NCBI GenBank assembly: GCA_026991225.1
Contig: JALXCB010000137.1
Coordinates: 1 to 43,967, forward strand
Source: Anaerolineae bacterium
GTDB taxonomy: Bacteria > Chloroflexota > Anaerolineae > J102
Reading direction: 5' to 3'
Length of the DNA stretch: 43,967 nt
Made by a program: the position numbers and the translations under genes. Shown here piece after piece: positions 17,292-25,821 of this stretch; position 1 is the first letter of the stretch; each line of letters starts with the position of its first letter. The notes under the pieces are model-generated. The model saw nothing but the letters and a program-made list of their open reading frames with translations, was not told the origin of the DNA and did no database searches.

Positions 17292-18326
17292 TTAATTTGG
17301 AATTGCTGCTTCGTCCGGTGCGCCTCCGGGCGCCGGCTTCACCGCCCGCACCAGACTCGTCTTCAGGCACGCGGCCCACAGGTCGCGCAGTTCCAGAAAG
17401 ATATGATGGCGATGCCGCCAGTATTGCGTCTGGTAGAACAGCATCCGCAACAGGTAACCCAACGCGGCGATGAGGTGCATCAGGGCCACTTGCAGGCCGG
17501 GGTAGCGGGTGCGCAGGTCCAGGTCGAGGGAGTCGATATTGTGGGCGTAGAACTCGGGCCCGAGCTGGCGGGCGCTGCCGCCAATGTGATGGGTGACGTG
17601 AACGCCAGGCAGACACATGACGCCATACCCCGCCCCCCGCACCCGACGACACAGCTCCACGTCCTCGGAATACATGAAATAACGCTCGTTCATCAGCCCG
17701 GCCGCGTCCAGCGCCTCTCGACGGATGAGCATGCACGCACCCGACACCCAATCCACCGGGATGGGATCGCCGCTTTCGTACAGGGAGCGGGGCAGCCACA
17801 GGCCCTTGAATCGCCGGGGAAAAAGGCGGTAGAGGAAGGTGGCGAAGTTGAAGATGGTGGTCAGGGAGGGATCGTACCCGGCCGCGCCGCCCTGCACCTT
17901 GCCTTTGGCCCCCTGCAGGCGCGGGCCCGCCACGCCCACCTGGGGATGCGCGTCCATGAACGCCAGCATCTCGGCCAGGGCGTTGGGGGGCAGTTCGGTG
18001 TCGGGATTGAGCAGGAGGATGTAACGGCCTCGGGCCTGGCGGATGCCCTGGTTGTTGCCGGCGGCAAAGCCGCGATTCACCTCGTTGGCGATGATAGTCA
18101 CCTGGGGATAGCGCGCTCGCACCAGGGCCAGGGAATCATCGGTGGACGCATTGTCCACCAGCACGACCTCCATCGTCCAATCCCCCTGCGCGGCGAAAAG
18201 GCTGTCCAGGGCCGCAGGCAGATACGCGGCCGCGTTCCAGTTGACGATGATGACGGAGAGGTCCACCGTCGTCTGGGCCCTCTCGGCCCGAGGGGGCAAG
18301 GCAGGATGCGTGTCCACCGCGGCCAT
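17292..18326 (-). CDS. Family 2 glycosyltransferase
   Basis: DLSVIIVNWNAAAYLPAALDSLF...VVLVDNASTDDSLALV...ILLLNPDTELPPNAL. Confidence 0.93.
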   Translation of the reverse strand: MAAVDTHPALPPRAERAQTTVDLSVIIVNWNAAAYLPAALDSLFAAQGDWTMEVVLVDNASTDDSLALVRARYPQVTIIANEVNRGFAAGNNQGIRQARGRYILLLNPDTELPPNALAEMLAFMDAHPQVGVAGPRLQGAKGKVQGGAAGYDPSLTTIFNFATFLYRLFPRRFKGLWLPRSLYESGDPIPVDWVSGACMLIRREALDAAGLMNERYFMYSEDVELCRRVRGAGYGVMCLPGVHVTHHIGGSARQLGPEFYAHNIDSLDLDLRTRYPGLQVALMHLIAALGYLLRMLFYQTQYWRHRHHIFLELRDLWAACLKTSLVRAVKPAPGGAPDEAAIPN

Positions 18327-18328
18327 GA

Positions 18329-20014
18329 TTATGCGACGTAGCCCAATCCTTGCAGGCGCTCGCGGATGGCCCGTGCCTCTTCCTCGGTCAGTTCGATGCC
18401 CGAGCCAGAGGTCAAATCCCCATCCTCATCCTCATACCGCACCGGCTTTTCGGCGATGGCGGGCTCGAACGCGTCCAGCAGGGGCTTGCCGTCCATTTCC
18501 CGAGGGATGGGCGTATCCAGCAGGTGGAGGATGGTGGGCGCCAGGTCGATGAGCTGCGCACCCTCCAGCCGCACGCCCGGGCGGACGCCATGCCCGTAGA
18601 AGATGACGACGCCCTCGATGATATGCGTGCCCGTCTGATCCAACGCGTAGGCCGCGCCATGTCGCCCGAATTTCTGCTTCGTGCCGAAGATGGGGCCGTC
18701 CGGGTTCATATCATAATCTTTGACCGCCAGATATTTGTCATCCACCCAGCGGATGAGCAAATCGGGTGCCCGGTCCAGCATCGGGCCGGTGTAGATCTCC
18801 TCCCGGCGCATGACCTGAGCCACCATGGGCTCGCCCGTGTCCGGGTCCCGCAGCGCATAGAGGGCCTGGGTGAGCTCGGCGATGAAGTCATCCACCTGGT
18901 CGGGAGGAATGACGCCTTCCGGGTCCCGGCCCTGGATATTCAGGTTGATGTTGCCCAGGTTGCCCACGGCGTAGGCTTTCGTGCGGCTCCAGTCGATCTC
19001 GGCCTGTTCCATGAAGGTTTCCACCGCGGCGTGGGCGCCGGTAAAGCGCTTGAGAAAGCCTTTCACGCCCACGGGCAAATAGCGTTGCGCCAGGTAAAAG
19101 CTGTTCTTCACGGCCTTGCGGGCCACCCGCCGCGCCCGATCCCCGACTGACAACTCCTTCCCCTGCTTATAGTGCAGCCAGCCCTGACGGGCCAACCAGC
19201 GGTCGAGATAGACGGTCTTGGCGATGGGCCCGGCCCCGTGGTCCGACATGACGATGAGGGTGACGTCCTCGGGCAGGGCGCCCACCAGCCTGGCCAGATG
19301 CCCGTCGATGCGCTTGTACACCTGGAGGATGGCGTCGTGGTTGGGCTGACTGGGGTCAGCCATGAGATGCCAGGAGCAGTGCTGGATGGCGTCGGTTTCC
19401 ATCTCCACCCACATGTAGAAATCCAGCGGCTCCCGGTCGATGGTGCGCCACAGCAACTCGAAGCGCTTGTCCACGCCCTCCAGGGTCTCTTTCAGGTATT
19501 GGGCGTGGGATTTGCCCACGGTGCTGACGGCGATGAAGTGGACATCGTTGACCTCGGCCTTGAGCTCAGGCGGATAGGTGTAGGCCGAATCCAGGCCCGG
19601 CGTGTCCAGTCCCGAAATGAGGAAGCCGTTGACCGGTTCGGGGGGGAAGGTCATGGGCACATTGACCACGCCCACGCGGCGGCCAGCATCCGACAGGATG
19701 CGCCACAGGCTGCGGCCCGAGCGCAGGGACGCGTTGGTGAGCTCCTGCTTGTAGGTGCCAGGGATGCGGCGCACGAAGTCGAAGATGCCGTGCTTGCCCG
19801 GATTGAGGCCGGTGAGGAAGCTGGTCCAGGCCACCGCGGTGAGGAATTGGATGGTGGAGCGCAGGCCTCCGGACGCGCCGCCCGCCTGGAGTCGAGCCAG
19901 GGTGGGCAGATGACCCTGGTCAATCCAGGGTTGGAGCAGGGTCCAGGGCACGCCATCGAGGCCGATGACCCAGACGCGTTGGGAGGGAGGAGGAAGGGGG
20001 TTGGTGTCGGGCAT
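18329..20014 (-). CDS. Alkaline phosphatase superfamily (phosphodiesterase/phosphomutase-like) protein
   Basis: VWVIGLDGVPWTLLQPWIDQGHLPTLARL..AWTSFLTGLNPGKHGIFDF...VIMSDHGAGP; 2 nt from the GT2 gene. Confidence 0.88.
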   Translation of the reverse strand: MPDTNPLPPPSQRVWVIGLDGVPWTLLQPWIDQGHLPTLARLQAGGASGGLRSTIQFLTAVAWTSFLTGLNPGKHGIFDFVRRIPGTYKQELTNASLRSGRSLWRILSDAGRRVGVVNVPMTFPPEPVNGFLISGLDTPGLDSAYTYPPELKAEVNDVHFIAVSTVGKSHAQYLKETLEGVDKRFELLWRTIDREPLDFYMWVEMETDAIQHCSWHLMADPSQPNHDAILQVYKRIDGHLARLVGALPEDVTLIVMSDHGAGPIAKTVYLDRWLARQGWLHYKQGKELSVGDRARRVARKAVKNSFYLAQRYLPVGVKGFLKRFTGAHAAVETFMEQAEIDWSRTKAYAVGNLGNINLNIQGRDPEGVIPPDQVDDFIAELTQALYALRDPDTGEPMVAQVMRREEIYTGPMLDRAPDLLIRWVDDKYLAVKDYDMNPDGPIFGTKQKFGRHGAAYALDQTGTHIIEGVVIFYGHGVRPGVRLEGAQLIDLAPTILHLLDTPIPREMDGKPLLDAFEPAIAEKPVRYEDEDGDLTSGSGIELTEEEARAIRERLQGLGYVA

Positions 20015-20029
20015 GGGGAGTCAGGGATC

Positions 20030-20215
20030 TATGATCGAGAATAATCTTTCTCAGCCAGGGTGGCGCGGGAAGCCAATCACGTAATGCGTAATGCGTGATG
20101 CGTAACGACCTCACGTTTCACGCATTACGTTTCACGCATCACGTCAGTAGCAGACTCGCCCAACGTGGGCTTTGAGTTGCTTTTGCAAACCCACGCAACG
20201 CTATTTTCAGAACAG
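20030..20215. repeat. Palindromic intergenic element F copy 4
   Basis: CGTAATGCGTAATGCGTGATGCGTAACGACCTCACGTTTCACGCATTACGTTTCACGCATCACGTC. Confidence 0.8.
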
Positions 20216-20266
20216 CACCGAATGTTAGCACGAGCGCACTTGTCCCGCCAATTCTCATCCCCGAAT

Positions 20267-21493
20267 CTATGGCTCCTCGCCCAATTGCACCTGCACCTGC
20301 ATGGGCTTGCCATCGCGGATGATATCCAGCGTCACCGTCTGGCCCACTTCGGTTTTCTCTTGCAGGTAGGCGTCCAGATCCTCCCAGCTTTTCAGGGGCA
20401 CGCCGTCGATGGCCACGAGGATATCGCCGCCCACGAGATAGCGGGTGTTGCCCAGAATGATCTCATCGGTGGCGGGGCGGATGCCCGCGCGCAGCGCGGG
20501 GGAGTTCTCGTAGATTTGGGCGATGAGCAGACCGTGATCCACGGGCAAGTCCAGCGACTTGGCCAGATAGGGCGTGATCTCGTAGCCCAGATGCTCGATG
20601 CCCAGCCAGGGATGCGCGTAACGCCCCTTTTCGATGAGCACGGGCGCCACGCGTTTCGCCTTGTTGATGGGAATGGCCAGGCCCACGCCCGCGTTCGCGC
20701 CCGTGGGCGAGTAGATGGCGGAAATCACGCCGATGACCCGGCCCGAGGAATCGAGCAAGGGACCGCCCGAATTGCCACGGTTGATGTCCGCGTCCGTCTG
20801 GATGACCCCGCGCAGCACCCGGCCTTCCTTCACCTTGATGGTGCGATCCAGGGCGCTGATCACGCCCATGGTCATCGTGCGCTGAAATCGGCCGAAGGGG
20901 TTGCCGATGGCGACGACGATCTGCCCCACATTCAACGCGTCCGAATCGCCCTGGGGGATGGACTGGATGTTGGGAGGGACGTCGTTCACATGGAGCACCG
21001 CCAGGTCATTGGAGGGATCCACCCCTACAATCTTCGCGCTGGTGACCAGGCCCGGGCCGAAGGACACGTCGATGGTGTGCGCGTCCTCGACCACATGATA
21101 ATTCGTGACGATATGACCCTGGTCATCCCACAAAAAGCCCGAGCCCGCGCCGCTTTCGGGGATGACGCCCCAGAAGAAGTCGCGGCGCAGGATCTGAGTG
21201 GTGATGTTCACCACCGCGGGGGCCGTCTGACGATAAATGCCCGTCAGACGCGCTTCCAGGGCTGCGGCCACATCCCCTTGCACCATCGTTCCCCCACCGG
21301 ATGCACGCGAGGATGGTGTGAGCGTTGGAGGGGGTTGGGGCGTGGCTGTCGGCGTGGGCGTGGGGGTGGGAGAGGACGCCACCGCGACGATTCGACTTTC
21401 GCCCAATTTCACGCCCAGGCCATACCCCAAACCGCACGCAAAGACGACCGCCGTCAGAAAAAAGAGGAGCCAGAGGAACCGGGAACGGGACAT
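20267..21493 (-). CDS. HtrA/DegP-like S1C serine protease with PDZ domain
   Basis: H: IVTNYHVVEDA; D: PSNDLAVLHV; S: DADINRGNSGGPLLDSSGRVIGV; N-terminal TM. The ORF track start 21613 runs into a MITE; Met at 21493 is likely. Confidence 0.93.
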   Translation of the reverse strand: MSRSRFLWLLFFLTAVVFACGLGYGLGVKLGESRIVAVASSPTPTPTPTATPQPPPTLTPSSRASGGGTMVQGDVAAALEARLTGIYRQTAPAVVNITTQILRRDFFWGVIPESGAGSGFLWDDQGHIVTNYHVVEDAHTIDVSFGPGLVTSAKIVGVDPSNDLAVLHVNDVPPNIQSIPQGDSDALNVGQIVVAIGNPFGRFQRTMTMGVISALDRTIKVKEGRVLRGVIQTDADINRGNSGGPLLDSSGRVIGVISAIYSPTGANAGVGLAIPINKAKRVAPVLIEKGRYAHPWLGIEHLGYEITPYLAKSLDLPVDHGLLIAQIYENSPALRAGIRPATDEIILGNTRYLVGGDILVAIDGVPLKSWEDLDAYLQEKTEVGQTVTLDIIRDGKPMQVQVQLGEEP

Positions 21494-21578
21494 GAGGTTA
21501 GTATACTCCCCTGTCTGAGGATTGCCAATTGATCTGTGCCCCGATGCGGGGTTCATCGATGTGTCGGATTCATATCCT

Positions 21579-21708
21579 GTAACTACTAAGGTGTCGCCAC
21601 CACTTTTTGCCACGAAGACACGAAGAAAAGCAAAGGCACGACGTGTTTTTCTTTATTTTCCCTTCGTGTCTTCGAAAAACTTCGAGCCTTCGTGGCTTTT
21701 TGCGGCCT
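21579..21708. mobile_element. Family A copy 3, truncated, abutting family C
   Basis: GTAACTACTAAGGTGTCGCCACC...GGCTTTTTGCGGCCT, then the C left end AGAGCCTGTTATG. Confidence 0.75.
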
Positions 21709-21941
21709 AGAGCCTGTTATGAATTTATCGCCAATTTGGCGTGATTTTGTGGATGACGCGCGTTTCAATTCGCCACGGATGAAGCTGATGCGGCGGATCA
21801 ACACGGATTTTTACGGAAAAAGATGGCATTCTTTTGAAAAAAACCGCGGAAATCCGCTTCATCCGCGTTATCTGCGGCGAATTTTAACCTCCGATGCGGC
21901 GATCTTGGCCTTTGAAGGCGGCAAAGTGCATAACAGCCTCT
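21709..21941. mobile_element. Candidate MITE, family C copy 1 (233 bp)
   Basis: TIRs AGAGCCTGTTATG ... CATAACAGCCTCT. Confidence 0.7.
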
Positions 21942-22056
21942 GGGCGCGGGCTGGCTCTGAAAGCCCCCTTGAGGGGGCGTCGTTTCTAGCCCGGAGGTTC
22001 ACCTCCGGGGCGCCAGGCGCAACGCGCCCATAATTTGGGTCGCACCCGAGAAAGGA

Positions 22057-22506
22057 GGTCGCGTCCAAAAATTTTGGCAAATCGCGTTGTCATCAGGAAT
22101 TCGGTCATGCGGCTCCACCCGGCGCTGAAGCGCCGGGCTACAAAACAACGCCGGGTGAACCCGGCTTTAGAGCCTGTTATGAATTTATCGCCAATTTGGC
22201 GTGATTTTGTGGATGACGCGCGTTTCAATTCGCCACGGATGAAGCTGATGCGGCGGATCAACACGGATTTTTACGGAAAAAGATGGCATTCTTTTGAAAA
22301 AAACCGCGGAAATCCGCTTCATCCGCGTTATCTGCGGCGAATTTTAACCTCCGATGCGGCGATCTTGGCCTTTGAAGGCGGCAAAGTGCATAACAGCCTC
22401 TGGGCGCGGGCTGGCTCTGAAAGCCCCCTTGAGGGGGCGTCGTTTCTAGCCCGGAGGTTCACCTCCGGGGCGCCAGGCGCAACGCGCCCATAATTTGGGT
22501 CGCACC
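22057..22506. mobile_element. Family D copy interrupted by family C
   Basis: GGTCGCGTCCAAAAATTTTGG ... GGCTTT | C 22169-22401 | GGGCGCGGG ... AATTTGGGTCGCACC. Confidence 0.75.
22169..22401. mobile_element. Candidate MITE, family C copy 2 (233 bp), inside element D
   Basis: Identical to 21709-21941; uninterrupted D (CCCGGCTTTGGGCGCGGG) seen at 43942 and, inverted, near 17125. Confidence 0.75.
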
Positions 22507-22508
22507 TT

Positions 22509-24953
22509 TTGCATCGAGTCAGGTTGCACGACGCCAGGGATTTGCATACACTTGAGATGAGTTTTTTCGCCCGCCTTTCCCGCAATGGGGGCATTGTGAA
22601 CGGATCCAGGAAACAAACGTATGCGCTCCCCACGCCCTATCTGCCCGTCTACGCGGCGTTGGCGCTGGCCGCGGGCGTGGTCGTGGGCTATGGTCTGATG
22701 GAACGGGGGAAGTTCACCTGTGCGGGCGAACAACTGACGCCCGACCCTCTCTGGCTGTTGATTCCGGCCCTGCTTCCGCTGCCCCTGCTGTGGTGGGGCA
22801 GGCGTCGGCGACGGGTGTTGATCCCCGCCGTGGCCGTGATTTTCGTGCTGTTGGGCGCATGGCGTTACCTGTCACATCCGTTCGAACCCTGCTTCCCTCC
22901 CAACGCCCTGGTCCACTACCACGCGGAGGACGTGTATGGCCGCCCGCGAGTGATGGAAGGCGTTATCGTCAGTTATCCGGTCGTGCGGGAGAGCGGCGCG
23001 CAGTACATCGTGCGGATGGATGCCATCTGGGATGGCGAGGAGAAGCTGCGCGTGACGGGCCAGGCGCTGGTGAAAACGGAGGACGCCGGGTTTCAGTACG
23101 GCGATCGGGTGAAGGTGCGCGGGGTTCCCACCGCACCCCCGGTCTATCCCGGCTTCGACTATCGCCGCTATCTGGCCCGCAAGAATGTGCACACCCTCAT
23201 CCGCCGGGCGACGTTACACCGCCTGGCCGAGGATCAGGGCAATCCGATGCTGGCGGCGCTGTACGCGGTGCGAGCGCGGGCCAGCGCCCTGCTGGACCAA
23301 CTGATGCCGCAGCCCTACGCGGCCCTGGCCAACGGCATGATCCTGGGCATCGAAAGCGGCATCCCTCGCGAGCTCTACGCGAAATTCAATCTCACGGGCA
23401 CATCCCACGTCATCGTCATCAGCGGCTCGAATATCGCGCTGGTCTCCGCCATCCTCCTCCTGCTTTTCGCCGCCATGACGCGGGGGCGCAAGAAGCTGGC
23501 GGCCCTGTTCACCCTGGCGGGCATCGGGCTTTATGTGTTGCTGGTGGGGGCGGACGCGGCCGTCGTGCGGGCGGGGATCATGGGCGGGCTGTATGTGATC
23601 GCCATGGCGCTCAACCGCCAGAGCGCGGCCATCATCTCCCTGTTCGTGGCCGGATTGGTCATGCTGTTGATCAACCCCCTCACCCTGTGGGATGTGGGTT
23701 TTCAGTTGAGCTTCATGGCTACGTTGGGATTGATTCTGTTCAGCCAGCCTTTGCAAGCCCGGTGGGATCGCTGGGTGGGAAAACGGCTTCCCCGCATGGC
23801 CAATAATCTTCTGGCCGAGGGCCTGCTCATCACCCTGGCCGCGCAGATCACGACGATGCCGCTGGTGGTGCATTATTTCGGGCGACTCTCCATCATCTCC
23901 TTCCTGGCCAACCTGCTCATCATCCCCGCCCAGCCGCCCATCATGATCGCCGGGGGAGCCGCCATCGCCCTGGCTGCGGTCTTCTTCCCTCTGGGCCAGC
24001 TCATCGCGCTCATTCCCTGGGGCAGCCTGTGGTGGACGGTGTTCGTGGTGGCGCGTATGGCCGCCATCCCCTGGGGCTCGGTGGAGGTGGGCGCGTTCGG
24101 GCGGATGCTGGCTGCGCTGTACTACGTTCTCTTCCTGGCCGGATTTCTGTGGTGGCTGCTGCGGCAGGAGCAGGGCGCGCGGGCGTTGATTCCGCCTGCA
24201 TATCGCCCGGCGTTGACGTTCGCCCTGCTCGCCGCGAGCACCGTCATCCTCAGCTTTTGGGTGGGCGCGACCGCATGGGCGGCCCGGCCCGACGGACGGC
24301 TGCACGTGCGTCTGCTGGGCCTCGGCGAGGGCGTCGCATGGCAAATCATCACGCCGTCCGGCAAGCGCGTCCTGCTGGTGGATGCGAAGTCCGCGGAAAC
24401 GCCGCTCCCGACCATCCTCAGCGCCCTGCCGGGCGGCGACGCGCTCGATCTGGTCATTGCAGAAGGCGCGGGCGAAGCGCCCCATCTGGCCGCGCGGGCC
24501 ATCATCCCGCCCGAGGCCCCGTTGCAGCCCGGCTTCGTCATCCGTCTGGACGAAAGCGTGACACTGACGCTGTTGGCCGCGCCTGCGGACGAGCCCCGGC
24601 TCTTCCGCCTGACTTACGGCGACTTCTCCATGCTCCTGCCCCTGACCAACAGCCAAACCACCCAGGCCGACTGGCTGAGCCGCGGCCTGCTGACCCCGGT
24701 CGCGCTGATGGTGACGCCCTGGCCTGGCGCCCGCGCCTGGCCTCATCCCGACCTGCTGACCGCACTCCAGCCCCAGACCATCCTCCAGCCCCAGGGAACC
24801 ACCTACCCTCCGGGCGTGCAGCGGGCGCTGGACGCGCATCCGGACCTGGTGCGCATTCCCCGCGACGCCATCATCGAGATCATCATCGACGGCGAACGCT
24901 TCGAGCTGCGCCAACAGGATTATGCGCCAGATGCGCTTCTAATTCAACGCTAA
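22509..24953 (+). CDS. comEC: ComEC/Rec2-family competence protein with degenerate C-terminal MBL-like domain
   Basis: ALANGMILGIESGIPRELYAKFNLTGTSHVIVISGSNIALV...WDVGFQLSFMATLGLILFSQPL. Start may be Met at 22557. Confidence 0.92.
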   Translation: MHRVRLHDARDLHTLEMSFFARLSRNGGIVNGSRKQTYALPTPYLPVYAALALAAGVVVGYGLMERGKFTCAGEQLTPDPLWLLIPALLPLPLLWWGRRRRRVLIPAVAVIFVLLGAWRYLSHPFEPCFPPNALVHYHAEDVYGRPRVMEGVIVSYPVVRESGAQYIVRMDAIWDGEEKLRVTGQALVKTEDAGFQYGDRVKVRGVPTAPPVYPGFDYRRYLARKNVHTLIRRATLHRLAEDQGNPMLAALYAVRARASALLDQLMPQPYAALANGMILGIESGIPRELYAKFNLTGTSHVIVISGSNIALVSAILLLLFAAMTRGRKKLAALFTLAGIGLYVLLVGADAAVVRAGIMGGLYVIAMALNRQSAAIISLFVAGLVMLLINPLTLWDVGFQLSFMATLGLILFSQPLQARWDRWVGKRLPRMANNLLAEGLLITLAAQITTMPLVVHYFGRLSIISFLANLLIIPAQPPIMIAGGAAIALAAVFFPLGQLIALIPWGSLWWTVFVVARMAAIPWGSVEVGAFGRMLAALYYVLFLAGFLWWLLRQEQGARALIPPAYRPALTFALLAASTVILSFWVGATAWAARPDGRLHVRLLGLGEGVAWQIITPSGKRVLLVDAKSAETPLPTILSALPGGDALDLVIAEGAGEAPHLAARAIIPPEAPLQPGFVIRLDESVTLTLLAAPADEPRLFRLTYGDFSMLLPLTNSQTTQADWLSRGLLTPVALMVTPWPGARAWPHPDLLTALQPQTILQPQGTTYPPGVQRALDAHPDLVRIPRDAIIEIIIDGERFELRQQDYAPDALLIQR

Positions 24954-25037
24954 TGCTTTTCATACCTGCATCTAACCTTTTCGGGATAAGGTGCATCTAA
25001 GAAAATGTCGCGCGGGGCAGCGCTTCGCGCCCAGGGG

Positions 25038-25067
25038 TTGACGAAACCCCCTTTCCTGTCTTATGAT
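25038..25067 (+). promoter_or_regulatory. Predicted promoter for FmdB-family gene
   Basis: TTGACG - 18 nt - TATGAT. Confidence 0.5.
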
Positions 25068-25108
25068 AGGAAATCCTGAATGAGCATCCCATCCGGGGGA
25101 CAAACACC

Positions 25109-25414
25109 ATGCCTTTGTACGAATACCATTGCAATCAGTGTCACGTCGATTTCGAAGTGAGACGATCTTTCTCCGATACGGGCACGCCAGCCTGTCCTGT
25201 CTGCCATGACAGCGCCCATGTGACCCGTAAATTCTCAGCGCCCGCCATTGTTTTCAAGGGATCGGGCTTCTATGTGACCGATTCGCGCGGCAAGAACGCG
25301 GCAGGCGCGCCCGCGAAGCGGGCCTCGTCCAACGGCAATGGCGCCGGCGCCAGTGTGGAAACCCCCTCTTCCTCCAGTTCCTCCGCGGAAAAAGCGAAGG
25401 CTGGCAAGGACTGA
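25109..25414 (+). CDS. FmdB-family zinc ribbon protein
   Basis: MPLYEYHCNQCHVDFEVRRSFSDTGTPACPVCHDSAHVTRKFSAPAIVFKGSGFYVTD. Confidence 0.93.
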   Translation: MPLYEYHCNQCHVDFEVRRSFSDTGTPACPVCHDSAHVTRKFSAPAIVFKGSGFYVTDSRGKNAAGAPAKRASSNGNGAGASVETPSSSSSSAEKAKAGKD

Positions 25415-25485
25415 CGGATGGATCTCTCCCGGTTTCAATTTCGTCGCGACGATCTCTCATGAGGGAGATCGTTTTTATTTTGAGC

Positions 25486-25639
25486 GTAACTGCTAAGGTA
25501 TCGCCACCACTTTTTGCCACGAAGACACGAAGAAAAGCCAAGGCACGACGTATTTTCCTTGATTTTTCCTTCGTGTCTTCGAAAAACTTCGAGCCTTCGT
25601 GGCTTTTGGCGGCCTAAAGTCAAGTACGTTAGCAGTTAC
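25486..25639. mobile_element. Candidate MITE, family A copy 4 (154 bp), flanked by 8-bp direct repeat TTTTGAGC
   Basis: GTAACTGCTAAGGTATCGCC ... CAAGTACGTTAGCAGTTAC; TTTTGAGC at 25478-25485 and 25640-25647. Confidence 0.92.
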
Positions 25640-25690
25640 TTTTGAGCTCGAAATTCTTTGGCAAAATGATCTCTAAATTACAATCGAGTA

Positions 25691-25719
25691 TTGCGATTCC
25701 AAGCGAACTATGGTATAGT
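25691..25719 (+). promoter_or_regulatory. Predicted promoter for DEAD-box-like gene
   Basis: TTGCGA - 17 nt - TATAGT. Confidence 0.5.
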
Positions 25720-25821
25720 GCTTTCGTTGGCGTGGGGTAACATCCATTACCCTTGGGAAGCCATCAAATCTCTCGCCCCTCTCCCCTTTTGTGACACCTG
25801 TGAACATTATGAGGTCAAAAC

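Noticed and set aside
20165-21532. 455-aa plus-strand ORF
   Set aside because: Antisense to the HtrA-like protease gene.
21709-21941. Target duplication for family C
   Set aside because: Comparison with uninterrupted D gives CCCGGCTTT/GGGCGCGGG with no clear duplicated bases, so no TSD is claimed.
21692-22493. ORFs MNLSPIWRDFVDDARFNSPRMK...SLWARAGSESPLEGASFLARRFTSGAPGATRP as a duplicated protein gene
   Set aside because: They are read-through of elements C and D (TIR- and hairpin-containing repeats found at several loci); no ribosome-binding site or protein family.
23214-24914. 566-aa minus-strand ORF
   Set aside because: Antisense to comEC; composition typical of a frame shadow.
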